A stretch of 64,000 nucleotides of DNA from the NCBI RefSeq assembly GCF_006715305.1, contig NZ_VFMY01000001.1, positions 1,674,001-1,738,000 on the forward strand, read 5' to 3'. The position numbers were made by a program, and so were the translations under genes. Numbering within the stretch: the stretch's first letter is position 1; every line of letters begins with the position of its first letter. The notes under the pieces are model-generated. The model did not search any database and was not told the DNA's origin. It saw only the letters and a list, made by a program, of their open reading frames with translations. Positions 50,790 to 59,592 of this stretch are shown here, in pieces. This stretch comes from Arthrobacter sp. SLBN-100. Lineage in GTDB: Bacteria; Actinomycetota; Actinomycetes; Actinomycetales; Micrococcaceae.

Positions 50790-51200
50790 CTACACTTGCC
50801 AGTCCATCAGCCTGGACCGGATGAGGAACCGCTTGCCTTCCGGCGCTTCAACCGAGAATCCGCTGCCCCTTCCGGGGACCACATCAACGGTCAGGTGCGT
50901 GTGGCTCCAGTAGTTGAACTGCTCCCGCGACATCCAGAACTCCAGCGGCTGTGGTTCCAGCCCGGCGGACACATCGAACAGGCCCAGCAACACATCCGAG
51001 TCGCCGGTGAGGAAGTCCCCCGCCGGATAGCACATGGGCGAGGAACCGTCGCAGCACCCGCCGGACTGGTGGAACATCAGCGGGCCGTGCCGGAGCCACA
51101 GCTTCCGCAGCAGCTCCACAGCCGGGACCGTGAGCGCGACCCGGGAGAAGTCCTCCCCGGGCAGCACCGCCGCCGCGTTGATCGCGTTTGCTGGGACCAT
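50790..51200 (-). CDS. DUF779 protein, partner of ExaC
   Basis: A 136-residue DUF779 protein. The cysteine motif GGCCDGSSPMC (Cys49, Cys50, Cys57) and the end of the fold (WSHTHLTVDVVPGRGSGFSVE, RFLIRSR) are typical. DUF779 genes sit behind aldehyde dehydrogenase genes in many actinobacteria and proteobacteria, but their job is unknown. It begins 3 bases after the ExaC stop and is surely co-transcribed with it. Confidence 0.9.
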   Translation of the reverse strand: MVPANAINAAAVLPGEDFSRVALTVPAVELLRKLWLRHGPLMFHQSGGCCDGSSPMCYPAGDFLTGDSDVLLGLFDVSAGLEPQPLEFWMSREQFNYWSHTHLTVDVVPGRGSGFSVEAPEGKRFLIRSRLMDWQV

Positions 51201-51203
51201 GGC

Positions 51204-52727
51204 CTAGAAGAAACCGAGCTTGTTTTCGTTGTAGCTGACCAGCAGGTTCTTGGTCTGCTGGTAGTGGTCCAGCATCATCGCGTGGTTCTCACGGCCGATG
51301 CCCGAGGACTTGTAGCCGCCAAAAGCAGCACCCGCCGGGTAGGCGTGGTAGTTGTTGACCCAGACGCGGCCGGCCTGGATCTCGCGGCCGGCACGGTACG
51401 CCACGTTGCCGTTGCGGGACCAGACACCGGCGCCCAGGCCGTACAGCGTGTCGTTCGCGAGGCCCATGGCGTCGGCGTAGTCGCTGAACTTCGTGACCGC
51501 CACCACCGGCCCGAAAATCTCCTCCTGGAAGATCCGCATCTTGTTGTGGCCCTCGAACACGGTGGGCTGGACGTAGTAGCCGCCCGCCAAATCACCGGGC
51601 AGTTCGGCCCGGCCGCCGCCGGTGAGGACCTTCGCGCCCTCCTGCTTTCCAATGTCGATGTAGGAGAGGATCTTTTCCAGCTGGTCGTTCGACGCCTGCG
51701 CGCCCACCTGCGTGCCGGTGTCCAGCGGGTTGCCCTGGACCATCCTCTCCACGCGGGCCACGGCGTCGGCCATGAAGGACTCGTAGATGTCCTCCTGCAC
51801 CATCGCGCGGGACGGGCAGGTGCAGACTTCTCCCTGGTTGAAGGCGAACAGGGCGAAGCCCTCCTGCGCCTTGTCGTAGAAGGCGTCGTTGGTCTCGGCC
51901 ACATCGTTGAAGAAGATGTTGGGGCTCTTGCCGCCCAGCTCCAGCGTGACCGGGATGAGGTTCTGGCTGGCGTACTGGCTGATCAGCCGGCCGGTGGTGG
52001 TCTCTCCGGTGAACGCGATCTTGCGGATGCGCGGGCTGGAGGCCAGCGGCTTGCCGGCCTCCACACCGAAGCCGTTGACCACGTTCAGCACGCCGGCGGG
52101 CAGCAGGTCGCCGATGAGTTCCATCAGCACCAGGATGGATGACGGCGTCTGCTCCGCCGGCTTGAGCACCACCGCGTTGCCGGCCGCGAGCGCGGGGGCG
52201 AGCTTCCACACGGCCATCAGGATGGGGAAGTTCCAGGGGATGATCTGGCCGACGACGCCGAGCGGCTCGTGGAAATGGTAGGCGGTGGTATCGTCGTCGA
52301 GCTGGGACAGCCGGCCCTCCTGCGCGCGGACAGCGGAGGCAAAGTACCGGAAGTGGTCGGCGGCGAGCGGCAGGTCCGCATTGAGGGTCTCGCGGATGGG
52401 CTTGCCGTTGTCCCAGGTCTCGGCGACGGCGAGCATTTCCAGGTTTTCGTCGATGCGGTCGGCGATCTTGTTCAGGATGGCGGCGCGCTCGGCCACCGAC
52501 GTCTTGCCCCAGGACGGCGCAGCCTTGTGGGCCGCGTCCAGCGCCAGGTCAATGTCTTCGGCCGTGCCGCGGGCCACCTCGCAGAAGGCCTTGCCCGTCA
52601 CCGGCGTGATGTTCTCGAAGTACTGCCCCTTCACCGGAGCCACCCACTCCCCGCCGATCCAGTTCTCGTAGCGGTCCTTGAATGTGACCTTCGAGCCCTC
52701 GGTTCCGGGCTGTGCGTAAACAGTCAT
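51204..52727 (-). CDS. exaC: Aldehyde dehydrogenase ExaC (acetaldehyde dehydrogenase type)
   Basis: A 507-residue NAD-dependent aldehyde dehydrogenase. The catalytic glutamate is in [10 protein letters not shown] and the nucleophile cysteine in [11 protein letters not shown], with [15 protein letters not shown] and [11 protein letters not shown] for the cofactor. GEVCTCPSR is characteristic of the ExaC/AldA group that oxidises acetaldehyde and related aldehydes to acids. The ATG at 52727 follows AAAGGAGC. The GAF-domain regulator lies 201 bases upstream and the DUF779 gene follows directly. Confidence 0.94.
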   Translation of the reverse strand: MTVYAQPGTEGSKVTFKDRYENWIGGEWVAPVKGQYFENITPVTGKAFCEVARGTAEDIDLALDAAHKAAPSWGKTSVAERAAILNKIADRIDENLEMLAVAETWDNGKPIRETLNADLPLAADHFRYFASAVRAQEGRLSQLDDDTTAYHFHEPLGVVGQIIPWNFPILMAVWKLAPALAAGNAVVLKPAEQTPSSILVLMELIGDLLPAGVLNVVNGFGVEAGKPLASSPRIRKIAFTGETTTGRLISQYASQNLIPVTLELGGKSPNIFFNDVAETNDAFYDKAQEGFALFAFNQGEVCTCPSRAMVQEDIYESFMADAVARVERMVQGNPLDTGTQVGAQASNDQLEKILSYIDIGKQEGAKVLTGGGRAELPGDLAGGYYVQPTVFEGHNKMRIFQEEIFGPVVAVTKFSDYADAMGLANDTLYGLGAGVWSRNGNVAYRAGREIQAGRVWVNNYHAYPAGAAFGGYKSSGIGRENHAMMLDHYQQTKNLLVSYNENKLGFF

Positions 52728-52797
52728 TGCAGCTCCTTTGCTGTGCAGAAGGCTGTCCCGTGCGGGATTTTGCCGTTGGAGCCAGCGTAGGAGCGGG

Positions 52798-52817
52798 CAG
52801 GTTGCAGCCAGGTTGCA
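52798..52817. promoter_or_regulatory. Tandem CAGGTTGCA repeats upstream of exaC
   Basis: CAGGTTGCA occurs at 52798-52806 and again at 52809-52817, one helical turn apart (11 bases), 71 bases upstream of the exaC start in the 201-base gap to the regulator gene. A candidate binding site for the GAF regulator. Confidence 0.45.
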
Positions 52818-52928
52818 CGGCCCAACGGCGATTGAGCGCGTCGGGTTTCGCTCCCCATCTGCCCCCTGAGCTCGGCCAGGGAACCCGGCAGACGTGGGCC
52901 CAGGCTCAACCACCGGAGGGCGGGTGCC

Positions 52929-54269
52929 TTAGGCGCTGAGTTCGGCGTCCAGCCGTTCCAGGTCTGCGACGACGGCGGCCCGCTTGGGTGAGCGCGGCGG
53001 GAGGAGGCGGAGGGCGGCACGGCGGACGCCGACGTCGTTCCTTGCCTCGGGCAGTTCGGCGTACTTGAGCAGCGACTCGGCGCTGCCATCGGTCAGGACT
53101 GCCTCGCGCAGCAGCAACGAGACCTTGTTCCGCAGCTCCACGATGCCGGGCGCCTCGGACCGGGGCAGGACAGCGCCCCGGTAGATTTCCAGGGCGATGC
53201 GGTGCGCGCCGCGCTGCAGGCAGCTCAGCACCTGGCCGCAGTCCGGCACCATATCCACGGGCAGGCGGTAGGGCCGCGAATTTGGAACGGCGTCCGGGTT
53301 GAGCTGCTGGAGGACCTTGCGCAGGCGGACCATCTCGGCCCGGAGCGTGATGGTGGAGCCGTCCCCGGGGTAGAGCAGGAGGCTCAGTTCTTCCGCACTG
53401 AGCCCGTCGGGATGGGTGCTGAGCAGAGCCAGGATTTCGCTGTGCCGGGCGGACAGCACCACGGTTTTGCCGTCCAGGCTGAGCAAGGCCTGGTCGCGGC
53501 CCAGCAGTTGGAGGCTGTTCCGGTAGAGGCTGCCTTCCTTGGCGCCCGCCCCCTGTGCCCGGGAAGCGGTAGCCGTGGCCCGGCGTCGTGCTGGCCTGCC
53601 GGCGAGCTCCGCGGCCAACTGGAGACGCTCGACGCGCAGCTGGGCTTGGGCAGCCGCCACGGTTGCCTCCACGAGGGACAGCGTGTGAGGTGCGACGGCG
53701 CTGGCCTTGCCGGTGATGTCCACGACGCCAAGCACCGCACCGGAATCGGGGTCGTGGAAGGGCACGGCAGTGCAGCTCCAGCCATGCACCGCGCGCTGAT
53801 AGTGCTCCGCGCCGGCAATCTGGATCCCCCGCCCCAATGCAAGAGCGGTTCCCGGGGCGCTGGTGCCCACCGTCGCTTCGGACCAGTCCGCGCCGGCAAC
53901 AAACATCATGCCCTCGGCGCGGCGCTGCAAGGCGGGGTCGCCTTCCACCCAGAGCAGCCGGCCCACTTCGTCGCCCACCGCCACCAGCAGTCCGCTGTCG
54001 TGGCCGGGCTGGACCAGGAGTTTGTTGATGACCGGCATGATGGCGGCCAGGGGGTGCTGGCTGCGGTAGTCCTCCAGCTCATCCCGGTCCAGCGCCAGTG
54101 GGGCGGCGGGGTTGTCCGGATCCGCCTTGAAGCCGGCCGAACGCTGCCACGACTCGCGGATCAGGGTGCGGAGGCCGCTGGGAGCATCCGCAAGGGCGCC
54201 GCCGTTGAGCTGTTCATGGGCGGCCAAGGCGCCGCGCTGCAGCGGTTCCGGCTGAATCAGGTTCTTCAT
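52929..54269 (-). CDS. GAF-domain transcriptional regulator of the aldehyde operon
   Basis: A 446-residue regulator. The N-terminal half is an AcoR-like GAF sensor (LIRESWQRSAGFKADPDN, ADWSEATVGTSAPGTALALGRGIQIAGAEHY, WSCTAVPFHDPDSGAVLGVVDITG). Instead of the usual sigma-54 or Fis end, the C-terminus has a winged-helix segment (LSARHSEILALLSTHPDGLSAEELSLLLYPGDG, ITLRAEMVRLRKVL) with a helical tail. This type is typically found next to exaC and DUF779 in Arthrobacter and is presumably its activator. Start ATG at 54269. Confidence 0.88.
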   Translation of the reverse strand: MKNLIQPEPLQRGALAAHEQLNGGALADAPSGLRTLIRESWQRSAGFKADPDNPAAPLALDRDELEDYRSQHPLAAIMPVINKLLVQPGHDSGLLVAVGDEVGRLLWVEGDPALQRRAEGMMFVAGADWSEATVGTSAPGTALALGRGIQIAGAEHYQRAVHGWSCTAVPFHDPDSGAVLGVVDITGKASAVAPHTLSLVEATVAAAQAQLRVERLQLAAELAGRPARRRATATASRAQGAGAKEGSLYRNSLQLLGRDQALLSLDGKTVVLSARHSEILALLSTHPDGLSAEELSLLLYPGDGSTITLRAEMVRLRKVLQQLNPDAVPNSRPYRLPVDMVPDCGQVLSCLQRGAHRIALEIYRGAVLPRSEAPGIVELRNKVSLLLREAVLTDGSAESLLKYAELPEARNDVGVRRAALRLLPPRSPKRAAVVADLERLDAELSA

Positions 54270-54438
54270 CGAACTCCTGTACTGCCTGAGGGCACGGTGT
54301 CATGATGCCGGCCTGGGGGTGGCAGCCATTCTAACCCTGCCCCGCGCACCGGACTGGAGGGCCTGTGCACGCGTCTTTTGCGGCCGCCCCGGGACGGGAG
54401 CTGCTGGGCCACGCGGGCGGCGACTGTTCCGCCGCGCC

Positions 54439-55881
54439 TTAACCCCGGGAGATGCGGATCATGTCCTCGCGCGGGACCACCTTGATCCGTTCACGGACCA
54501 CGTGGTCCAAGCCGTCGGGGCCGGTCCAGGCTGCACCAAGGCCGGCTTCGTGGGCGTCAAGCTTGTTCCAGCCTTCCCAGGTGGTGTATTCGATGCCGCG
54601 CTCTTCCAACAGCTCGATGATGGCCTGCGGATCGGGGTTCTGGGCCGGCGGCAAGGTGAGCCGGTCCTCGAGCAGGAAGCCGATGGTTTCCAAGGCGTCG
54701 CCTTTGGTGTGGCCGATCAGGCCCACCGGACCGCGCTTGATCCACCCGGTGGCGTAGATCCCGGGCACCGGATTGCCTTCGGCGTCCAGGACGCGGCCGC
54801 CCTCGTTGGGGATGACACCGCGCTCGGCGTCGTACTCCAGTTCGTCCAGCGCCGAGCCGTGATAACCGATGGCGCGGTAGACGGCCTGGACGGGGTATTC
54901 AATGTACTCTCCGGTGCCCTTGGCGTTGCCCGTGCCATCAAGCTGCATGCGCTCAAATTTGATCCCGCCCACCTTGCCCGCGCCGTTTTCCCCGCCTTCG
55001 GCAAGTATTTCCACCGGGCTGTGCAGGAAGTGCAGGTGCAGCCGCCGCGAGGACGGGTTCTCGGACTCGGCGTGCTCCTCCACGAGCCAGTTGGTGAGCG
55101 TGTTCACCATGGTCTTAATCTGGTTGTTGCTTCTGATCGCCTCGTCCGAGGCTTCATCGAATTCGAAGTCCTCCGGATAGAGCACAATATCCACGTCGTT
55201 CATGTGGCTAAGCTCCCGGAGCTCGAGCGGGGTGAACTTGACCTGGGCCGGGCCGCGGCGCCCAAAGACGTGCACGTCAGTGACGGGCGAGGCCTTCAAA
55301 CCCTGGTAGACGTTGTCCGGGATCTCCGTGGTGAGCAGCTCCTCCGGGTGCTTGACCAGCATGCGGGCCACGTCCAGCGCCACGTTCCCGTTGCCGATCA
55401 CGGCGATTTCCTTCGCCTCCAGCGGCCATTCCCGCGGCACATCCGGGTGCCCGTCGTACCAGGAAACGAAGTCGGCTCCGCCGAAGGAGCCCTGCAGGTT
55501 GATGCCCGGGATCGCCAGGTCGGCGTCCTTGACGGCTCCGGTGGAGAAGATCACAGCGTCGTAGAAGGCGCGGAAATCGTGAAGGGTGAGGTCCCTTCCG
55601 TAGGTGACGTTGCCCAGGAACCGGATGTCGCCGCGGTCCAGGACCTTGTGCAGCGCGTTGACGATACCCTTGATCCGCGGGTGGTCCGGAGCCACTCCAT
55701 ACCGGATCAGCCCATAGGGCGCCGGGTAGGCCTCAAAAAGGTCGATGCTGACCTCGAAGTCGCCATCCTTCACGCCGCTGGATTTGGTGAGGATGTCCGC
55801 AGCGTACACTCCTGCCGGCCCTGCGCCCACGATGGCTACCCGGAGCGGACGTGTTGGGGTGGTTTCGCCGTGGTTGGACAC
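54439..55881 (-). CDS. fprA: Ferredoxin-NADP reductase (FprA, adrenodoxin-reductase type)
   Basis: A 480-residue FAD enzyme that passes electrons between NADPH and ferredoxin. The FAD motif VAIVGAGPAGVYAADIL is at residues 15-31, the NADP motif EIAVIGNGNVALDVARML near 150 and the end has GPVGLIGHTKGDALETIGFL. Length and order fit the mycobacterial FprA. GTG at 55881 is the start. No ferredoxin gene is adjacent. Confidence 0.95.
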   Translation of the reverse strand: MSNHGETTPTRPLRVAIVGAGPAGVYAADILTKSSGVKDGDFEVSIDLFEAYPAPYGLIRYGVAPDHPRIKGIVNALHKVLDRGDIRFLGNVTYGRDLTLHDFRAFYDAVIFSTGAVKDADLAIPGINLQGSFGGADFVSWYDGHPDVPREWPLEAKEIAVIGNGNVALDVARMLVKHPEELLTTEIPDNVYQGLKASPVTDVHVFGRRGPAQVKFTPLELRELSHMNDVDIVLYPEDFEFDEASDEAIRSNNQIKTMVNTLTNWLVEEHAESENPSSRRLHLHFLHSPVEILAEGGENGAGKVGGIKFERMQLDGTGNAKGTGEYIEYPVQAVYRAIGYHGSALDELEYDAERGVIPNEGGRVLDAEGNPVPGIYATGWIKRGPVGLIGHTKGDALETIGFLLEDRLTLPPAQNPDPQAIIELLEERGIEYTTWEGWNKLDAHEAGLGAAWTGPDGLDHVVRERIKVVPREDMIRISRG

Positions 55882-55981
55882 TCGGAGCCCTTCTAACCGA
55901 TGAGGATGCGCGGTAAGAGCAGCGCACAGTCACTTATTCTAAATGGCGCCTGCCGTGAGGTTGTGGCCCGGAAAACAGGCC

Positions 55982-56980
55982 TCACCCGCTTTTGGCCAGC
56001 GGAACCACGTCGCCTTGGCGGTAGAGCAGCGCGCGGAGTTCGGCTTCGGCGGAGTCCGGCCGCTTGGGATCAATGGTCTCGCCCTCGTGGTAGTGGTCCA
56101 GCACCCGGGGGTCCACATAGCTTTTGCGGGTGATCGAGGGCGTGTTCCCCAGCACTTGCGCGGCGTCATACATGGCCCGGCTGATGGCCCGCTTCCGCTT
56201 GGCCGCCGTTCTCTGGTGACCGGTCCTGGCCAGGCTCGCGGCCGCCGCCACCGTACCCCGCAGGGTCCGGAAGTCCTTGGCCGTAAAGTCCGAGCCGGTC
56301 CGCTCCTTCACATAGGCGTTGATGTCCGCGCTGGTAACGGGCCGCCACTGCCGGCCATCCTTGTAAGCCAGGAGCCGGGCGTTGGGGCCCCGCCGCTTGA
56401 GCAGGCGCAGCAGGGCGGCAAGGTCGGCGTCGCGGATTTCCGACTCCCAGTCCTTGCCGCTCTTGGCGGGAAAGCTCAAGAGGATACGGTCCTTGCGCAC
56501 CTGGACGTGGGCGCAGAGAAGGGTGGCCAGCCCGCGGCTGCCGTTTTCGTTGGTGTACCTCTCCGACCCCACGCGCAGCGACCCGCTGTCCAGCATCCGG
56601 AAGGCCGCCGCGAGGACGCGTTCACGCGAAAAACCTTCACTGCGCAGGTCCATGGTCACCCGACGGCGGGCGGCCGGGAGGGACTCGGCCAACTGGAGGG
56701 CCCGGTCGAATTTCAGCCGGTCCTTCCGCTCCCGCCATTCCGGGTGGTAGATATATTGCCGCCGGCCCACTGCGTCCACGCCGGTGGCCTGGATGTGCCC
56801 GTTCTCAAAAGGGGCAATCCACACATCCGTCCATGCCGGCGGTATTCCGATACTTTCCAGCCGGTCACGGACGGGGCCGGGGGGCAAGGTGGAGCCGTCC
56901 AGATCCCGGTAACTGAAACCCTTGCCCGCGGCCACCCGGCGGTAGCCGCGGCCCGAAGCGTTGCTGCGCCGGAGCCTCAT
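55982..56980 (-). CDS. DNA topoisomerase IB
   Basis: A 332-residue poxvirus-like/bacterial type IB topoisomerase. The catalytic tyrosine is Tyr288 in ITRKSYVDPRVL, and the catalytic arginines are in KDFRTLRGT (238 and 241); the N-terminal lobe has WTDVWIAPFENGHIQATGVDAVGRRQYIYHPEWRE. It relaxes supercoils through a 3'-phosphotyrosine. Bacterial TopIB is typical of Arthrobacter-type genomes and is of no known essential use. Start ATG at 56980. Confidence 0.94.
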   Translation of the reverse strand: MRLRRSNASGRGYRRVAAGKGFSYRDLDGSTLPPGPVRDRLESIGIPPAWTDVWIAPFENGHIQATGVDAVGRRQYIYHPEWRERKDRLKFDRALQLAESLPAARRRVTMDLRSEGFSRERVLAAAFRMLDSGSLRVGSERYTNENGSRGLATLLCAHVQVRKDRILLSFPAKSGKDWESEIRDADLAALLRLLKRRGPNARLLAYKDGRQWRPVTSADINAYVKERTGSDFTAKDFRTLRGTVAAAASLARTGHQRTAAKRKRAISRAMYDAAQVLGNTPSITRKSYVDPRVLDHYHEGETIDPKRPDSAEAELRALLYRQGDVVPLAKSG

Positions 56981-57064
56981 GGGGTGGTCTCCAGCCGGTC
57001 GGCATTTCTCATAAAAGCAAGCCTACTGACTATTTGGCGGAATACCTGCCCCGGAACTGATGTT

Positions 57065-58168
57065 ATGGATGTCGTGCCTTCTCCCGATGGATCCTTCTCC
57101 CCCGCCCGTGTCCCCGCCCCCGCCGCTCCGGCTGCGGCAGCGTCAGCACCAAGTCCGGCAGCCGCAGCATCTGCCGGCGACCGGGCATCTATAAGCGGGG
57201 AACCTGCAGGCGGCAGCAAGGGGACCCCGCCCAAGGCCGTGGACAAGGAGTCGACGGCGGGAATCCTCTTTGGCATCGGCGCATACGGGCTGTGGGGGCT
57301 GCTCCCGCTGTACTTCTTTGTGCTGATGCCGGCGGGCGCCGTCGAAATCGTGGCCAACCGGGTGGTGTGGTCGTTGCTGTTCTGCGCACTCCTCATCACC
57401 GTTACCCGCTCCTGGGCCGCCATGGCGCGGGCTTTGCGAAACCGCACCGTGTTCGGCTCCCTGGCCGTGGCCGCCTTTCTGATCGCCATTAACTGGCTGA
57501 CCTACACCTACGCAGTGACGACGGGCCAAGCCGTGGAGGCTTCCCTCGGTTACTTCATCAACCCGCTGGTATCGGTCCTGCTGGGCGTCTTCGTGCTGAA
57601 GGAAAAGCTGCGTCCGCTCCAATGGGCGGCCGTGGGCATAGGGTTTGTGGCCGTAGGTGTGCTCACCTATTCCTATGGCAAGCTGCCGTGGATCGCGCTG
57701 ACCCTTGCCTTCAGTTTTGGTCTCTACGGCTTCGTCAAAAAGCGCGTTGGCCCCAAGGTGGACGCCGTTACCAGCCTGAGCGTGGAGTCCATGGTGCTTG
57801 CCCCCTTCGCGGCTGCCACCATGATCTACCTGGCCGTTGCCGGAACCGCCACCCTGACCACGCAGGGCCCCGGCCATTTCTGGCTCCTGCTGGCTTCCGG
57901 TGTGATCACCGCGGTGCCGCTGCTGTTCTTCGGGGCTTCGGCCCGCAGGTTGCCGATGACCACCATCGGCCTGCTGCAGTACGTCGCACCGCTGCTGCAG
58001 TTCGTCCTGGCCCTGGTGGTGTTCGGGGAAACGATGACCGCGGACCGCTGGATCGGGTTCGGCGTGGTCTGGTTGGCGCTGCTGGTCCTGACCCTGGACA
58101 TGCTGCGCACCGCGCGTAAGACTTCGGTGGCCCGGCGGAGGAGCAACGCTTCCCTGAAATCCGTCTGA
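57065..58168 (+). CDS. rarD: RarD/EamA-family transporter
   Basis: A 367-residue DMT-superfamily permease with ten helices. A long Pro/Ala/Ser-rich N-terminus (about 65 residues) precedes STAGILFGIGAYGLWGLLPLYFF, ANRVVWSLLFCALLITVTRSW and INWLTYTYAVTTGQAVEASLGYFINPLVSVLLGVFVLKEKLRPLQWAAVGIGF. The RarD signature GYFINPL-SVLLG is clear. It may export small metabolites; substrate unknown. ATG at 57065. Confidence 0.9.
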   Translation: MDVVPSPDGSFSPARVPAPAAPAAAASAPSPAAAASAGDRASISGEPAGGSKGTPPKAVDKESTAGILFGIGAYGLWGLLPLYFFVLMPAGAVEIVANRVVWSLLFCALLITVTRSWAAMARALRNRTVFGSLAVAAFLIAINWLTYTYAVTTGQAVEASLGYFINPLVSVLLGVFVLKEKLRPLQWAAVGIGFVAVGVLTYSYGKLPWIALTLAFSFGLYGFVKKRVGPKVDAVTSLSVESMVLAPFAAATMIYLAVAGTATLTTQGPGHFWLLLASGVITAVPLLFFGASARRLPMTTIGLLQYVAPLLQFVLALVVFGETMTADRWIGFGVVWLALLVLTLDMLRTARKTSVARRRSNASLKSV

Positions 58169-58208
58169 CCCCCTGTTGCCGGGAACCCCGGTGGAGTAGG
58201 TTGCTCGG

Positions 58209-59462
58209 ATGGAGGACTCATATCAGGTCATCGTCATCGGGGCCGGATTCGCCGGCATCTCCGCGGCCAAGGAGCTTGGCCGGAAGGGTGTTCGCGTCCT
58301 GCTCATCGACTCGAACAACTACCACCAGTTCCAGCCCCTGCTGTACCAGGTGGCCACCTCGCAGATCGGCGTGTCAGCCATTGCCCGGCCCATCCGGTCC
58401 GTCTTCCGGCGGCGCAGGAACGTGCGGGTCCTGACGGCGGAGGTTGCCGCCGTCGACGCCGCAAACCACACCGTCACCACCGCCGAGGGCGACACCTTCC
58501 GGGCCAGGATCCTGGTCCTTGCCGTCGGCGCCGTACCCAACTTCTTTAACACCCCCGGCGCCGAGGAGCACGCCTTCCCGCTGTATTCGGTCACGGACGC
58601 CACCAGGCTCGGCACCAGCGTGACCCGGCTGCTGGACCGGGCTGACCGGGAGCCAGGCGCCACAGTGGAAATGGTTGTGGTGGGCGGCGGGCCAACCGGG
58701 GTCGAGACTGCAGGGGCCCTGGCGGAAAACATCAAATTCGTGGTGACCAAGTATTTCTCCCGCGAACTCGCCGCACGGTGCCGCGTGCACCTGGTGGACA
58801 TGCTGCCGAACGTCCTCACCATGTTTTCGTCAAAGTCCCAGGAGTACACCCGGGAACGCCTTGGCAGGATCGGCGTCCAGCTGCACATGGGATCCGGCGT
58901 TACCGAGGTCCGGGCCGACGGCGTGACGCTGGCTGACGGGACGGACATCCCGGGCGGAATAGTCATCTGGGCCGGCGGCCTGAAGGGCGGAGAACTGCTG
59001 GCCGGCTCCGGCCTGCCGCAGGGGAAAGGTGGCCGGATCGACGTCCGGACGGACCTGACTGTGGCTGACGCGGAAGGCGTGTACGTCGTCGGCGACGCCG
59101 CCAACATCACCGATTCAACCGGGGCCAAGCTGCCCCAGCTTGGCTCCGTGGCGCAGCAGGCCGGCAAGTGGGCTGCCCGCAACATCCACGCGGACCTCAA
59201 CGGCGGTACCAGGCAGCCTTTCCGTTACGTGGACAAGGGGTACATGGCGATGATTGGGCGGGGCGCCGCCGTCGCCGAACTGGGCCGCAAACGCATCCAG
59301 CTCCAGGGGCCGCTGGCTTTTGTGTCCTGGCTCCTGGTGCACCTCGCCCTGCTGTCCGGATTCCAGCAGAAGGTCCGCGCCCTGTTCTCCTGGCTCAACG
59401 GGTACGTCCTGCACAGCCCGGCACAGGTAGTCATCGGCGGGCCGGACAACAGCATCAGGTAA
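58209..59462 (+). CDS. NDH-2-like FAD-dependent pyridine nucleotide oxidoreductase
   Basis: A 417-residue flavoprotein. The FAD motif VIVIGAGFAGISAAKEL is at 7-23, the NAD(P) motif VEMVVVGGGPTGVETAGALAE near 158 and the second FAD contact VYVVGDAANI near 290. The DMLPNVLTMFS and YMAMIGRGAAVAEL segments are of the NADH dehydrogenase II type, which feeds electrons to menaquinone without pumping protons. The C-terminus has the usual amphipathic membrane-binding part (FVSWLLVHLALLSGF). ATG at 58209. Confidence 0.9.
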   Translation: MEDSYQVIVIGAGFAGISAAKELGRKGVRVLLIDSNNYHQFQPLLYQVATSQIGVSAIARPIRSVFRRRRNVRVLTAEVAAVDAANHTVTTAEGDTFRARILVLAVGAVPNFFNTPGAEEHAFPLYSVTDATRLGTSVTRLLDRADREPGATVEMVVVGGGPTGVETAGALAENIKFVVTKYFSRELAARCRVHLVDMLPNVLTMFSSKSQEYTRERLGRIGVQLHMGSGVTEVRADGVTLADGTDIPGGIVIWAGGLKGGELLAGSGLPQGKGGRIDVRTDLTVADAEGVYVVGDAANITDSTGAKLPQLGSVAQQAGKWAARNIHADLNGGTRQPFRYVDKGYMAMIGRGAAVAELGRKRIQLQGPLAFVSWLLVHLALLSGFQQKVRALFSWLNGYVLHSPAQVVIGGPDNSIR

Positions 59463-59509
59463 CGGCATCAGGTAACAGCGCAAAAGCCGCGCCGGCTGCG
59501 GCTTAAACC

Positions 59510-59546
59510 CCTGTTGCCCCGGAACAGGAAGTTCCGGGGCAACAGG
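59510..59546. terminator. Bidirectional terminator
   Basis: Perfect 16-bp stem CCTGTTGCCCCGGAAC / GTTCCGGGGCAACAGG with a 5-base loop between the convergent NDH-2-like and gabT genes. Confidence 0.92.
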
Positions 59547-59592
59547 TTTGTTCGCGCCGTTGCGAGGGGACGCTAACTCTGTGCGGACCGCG

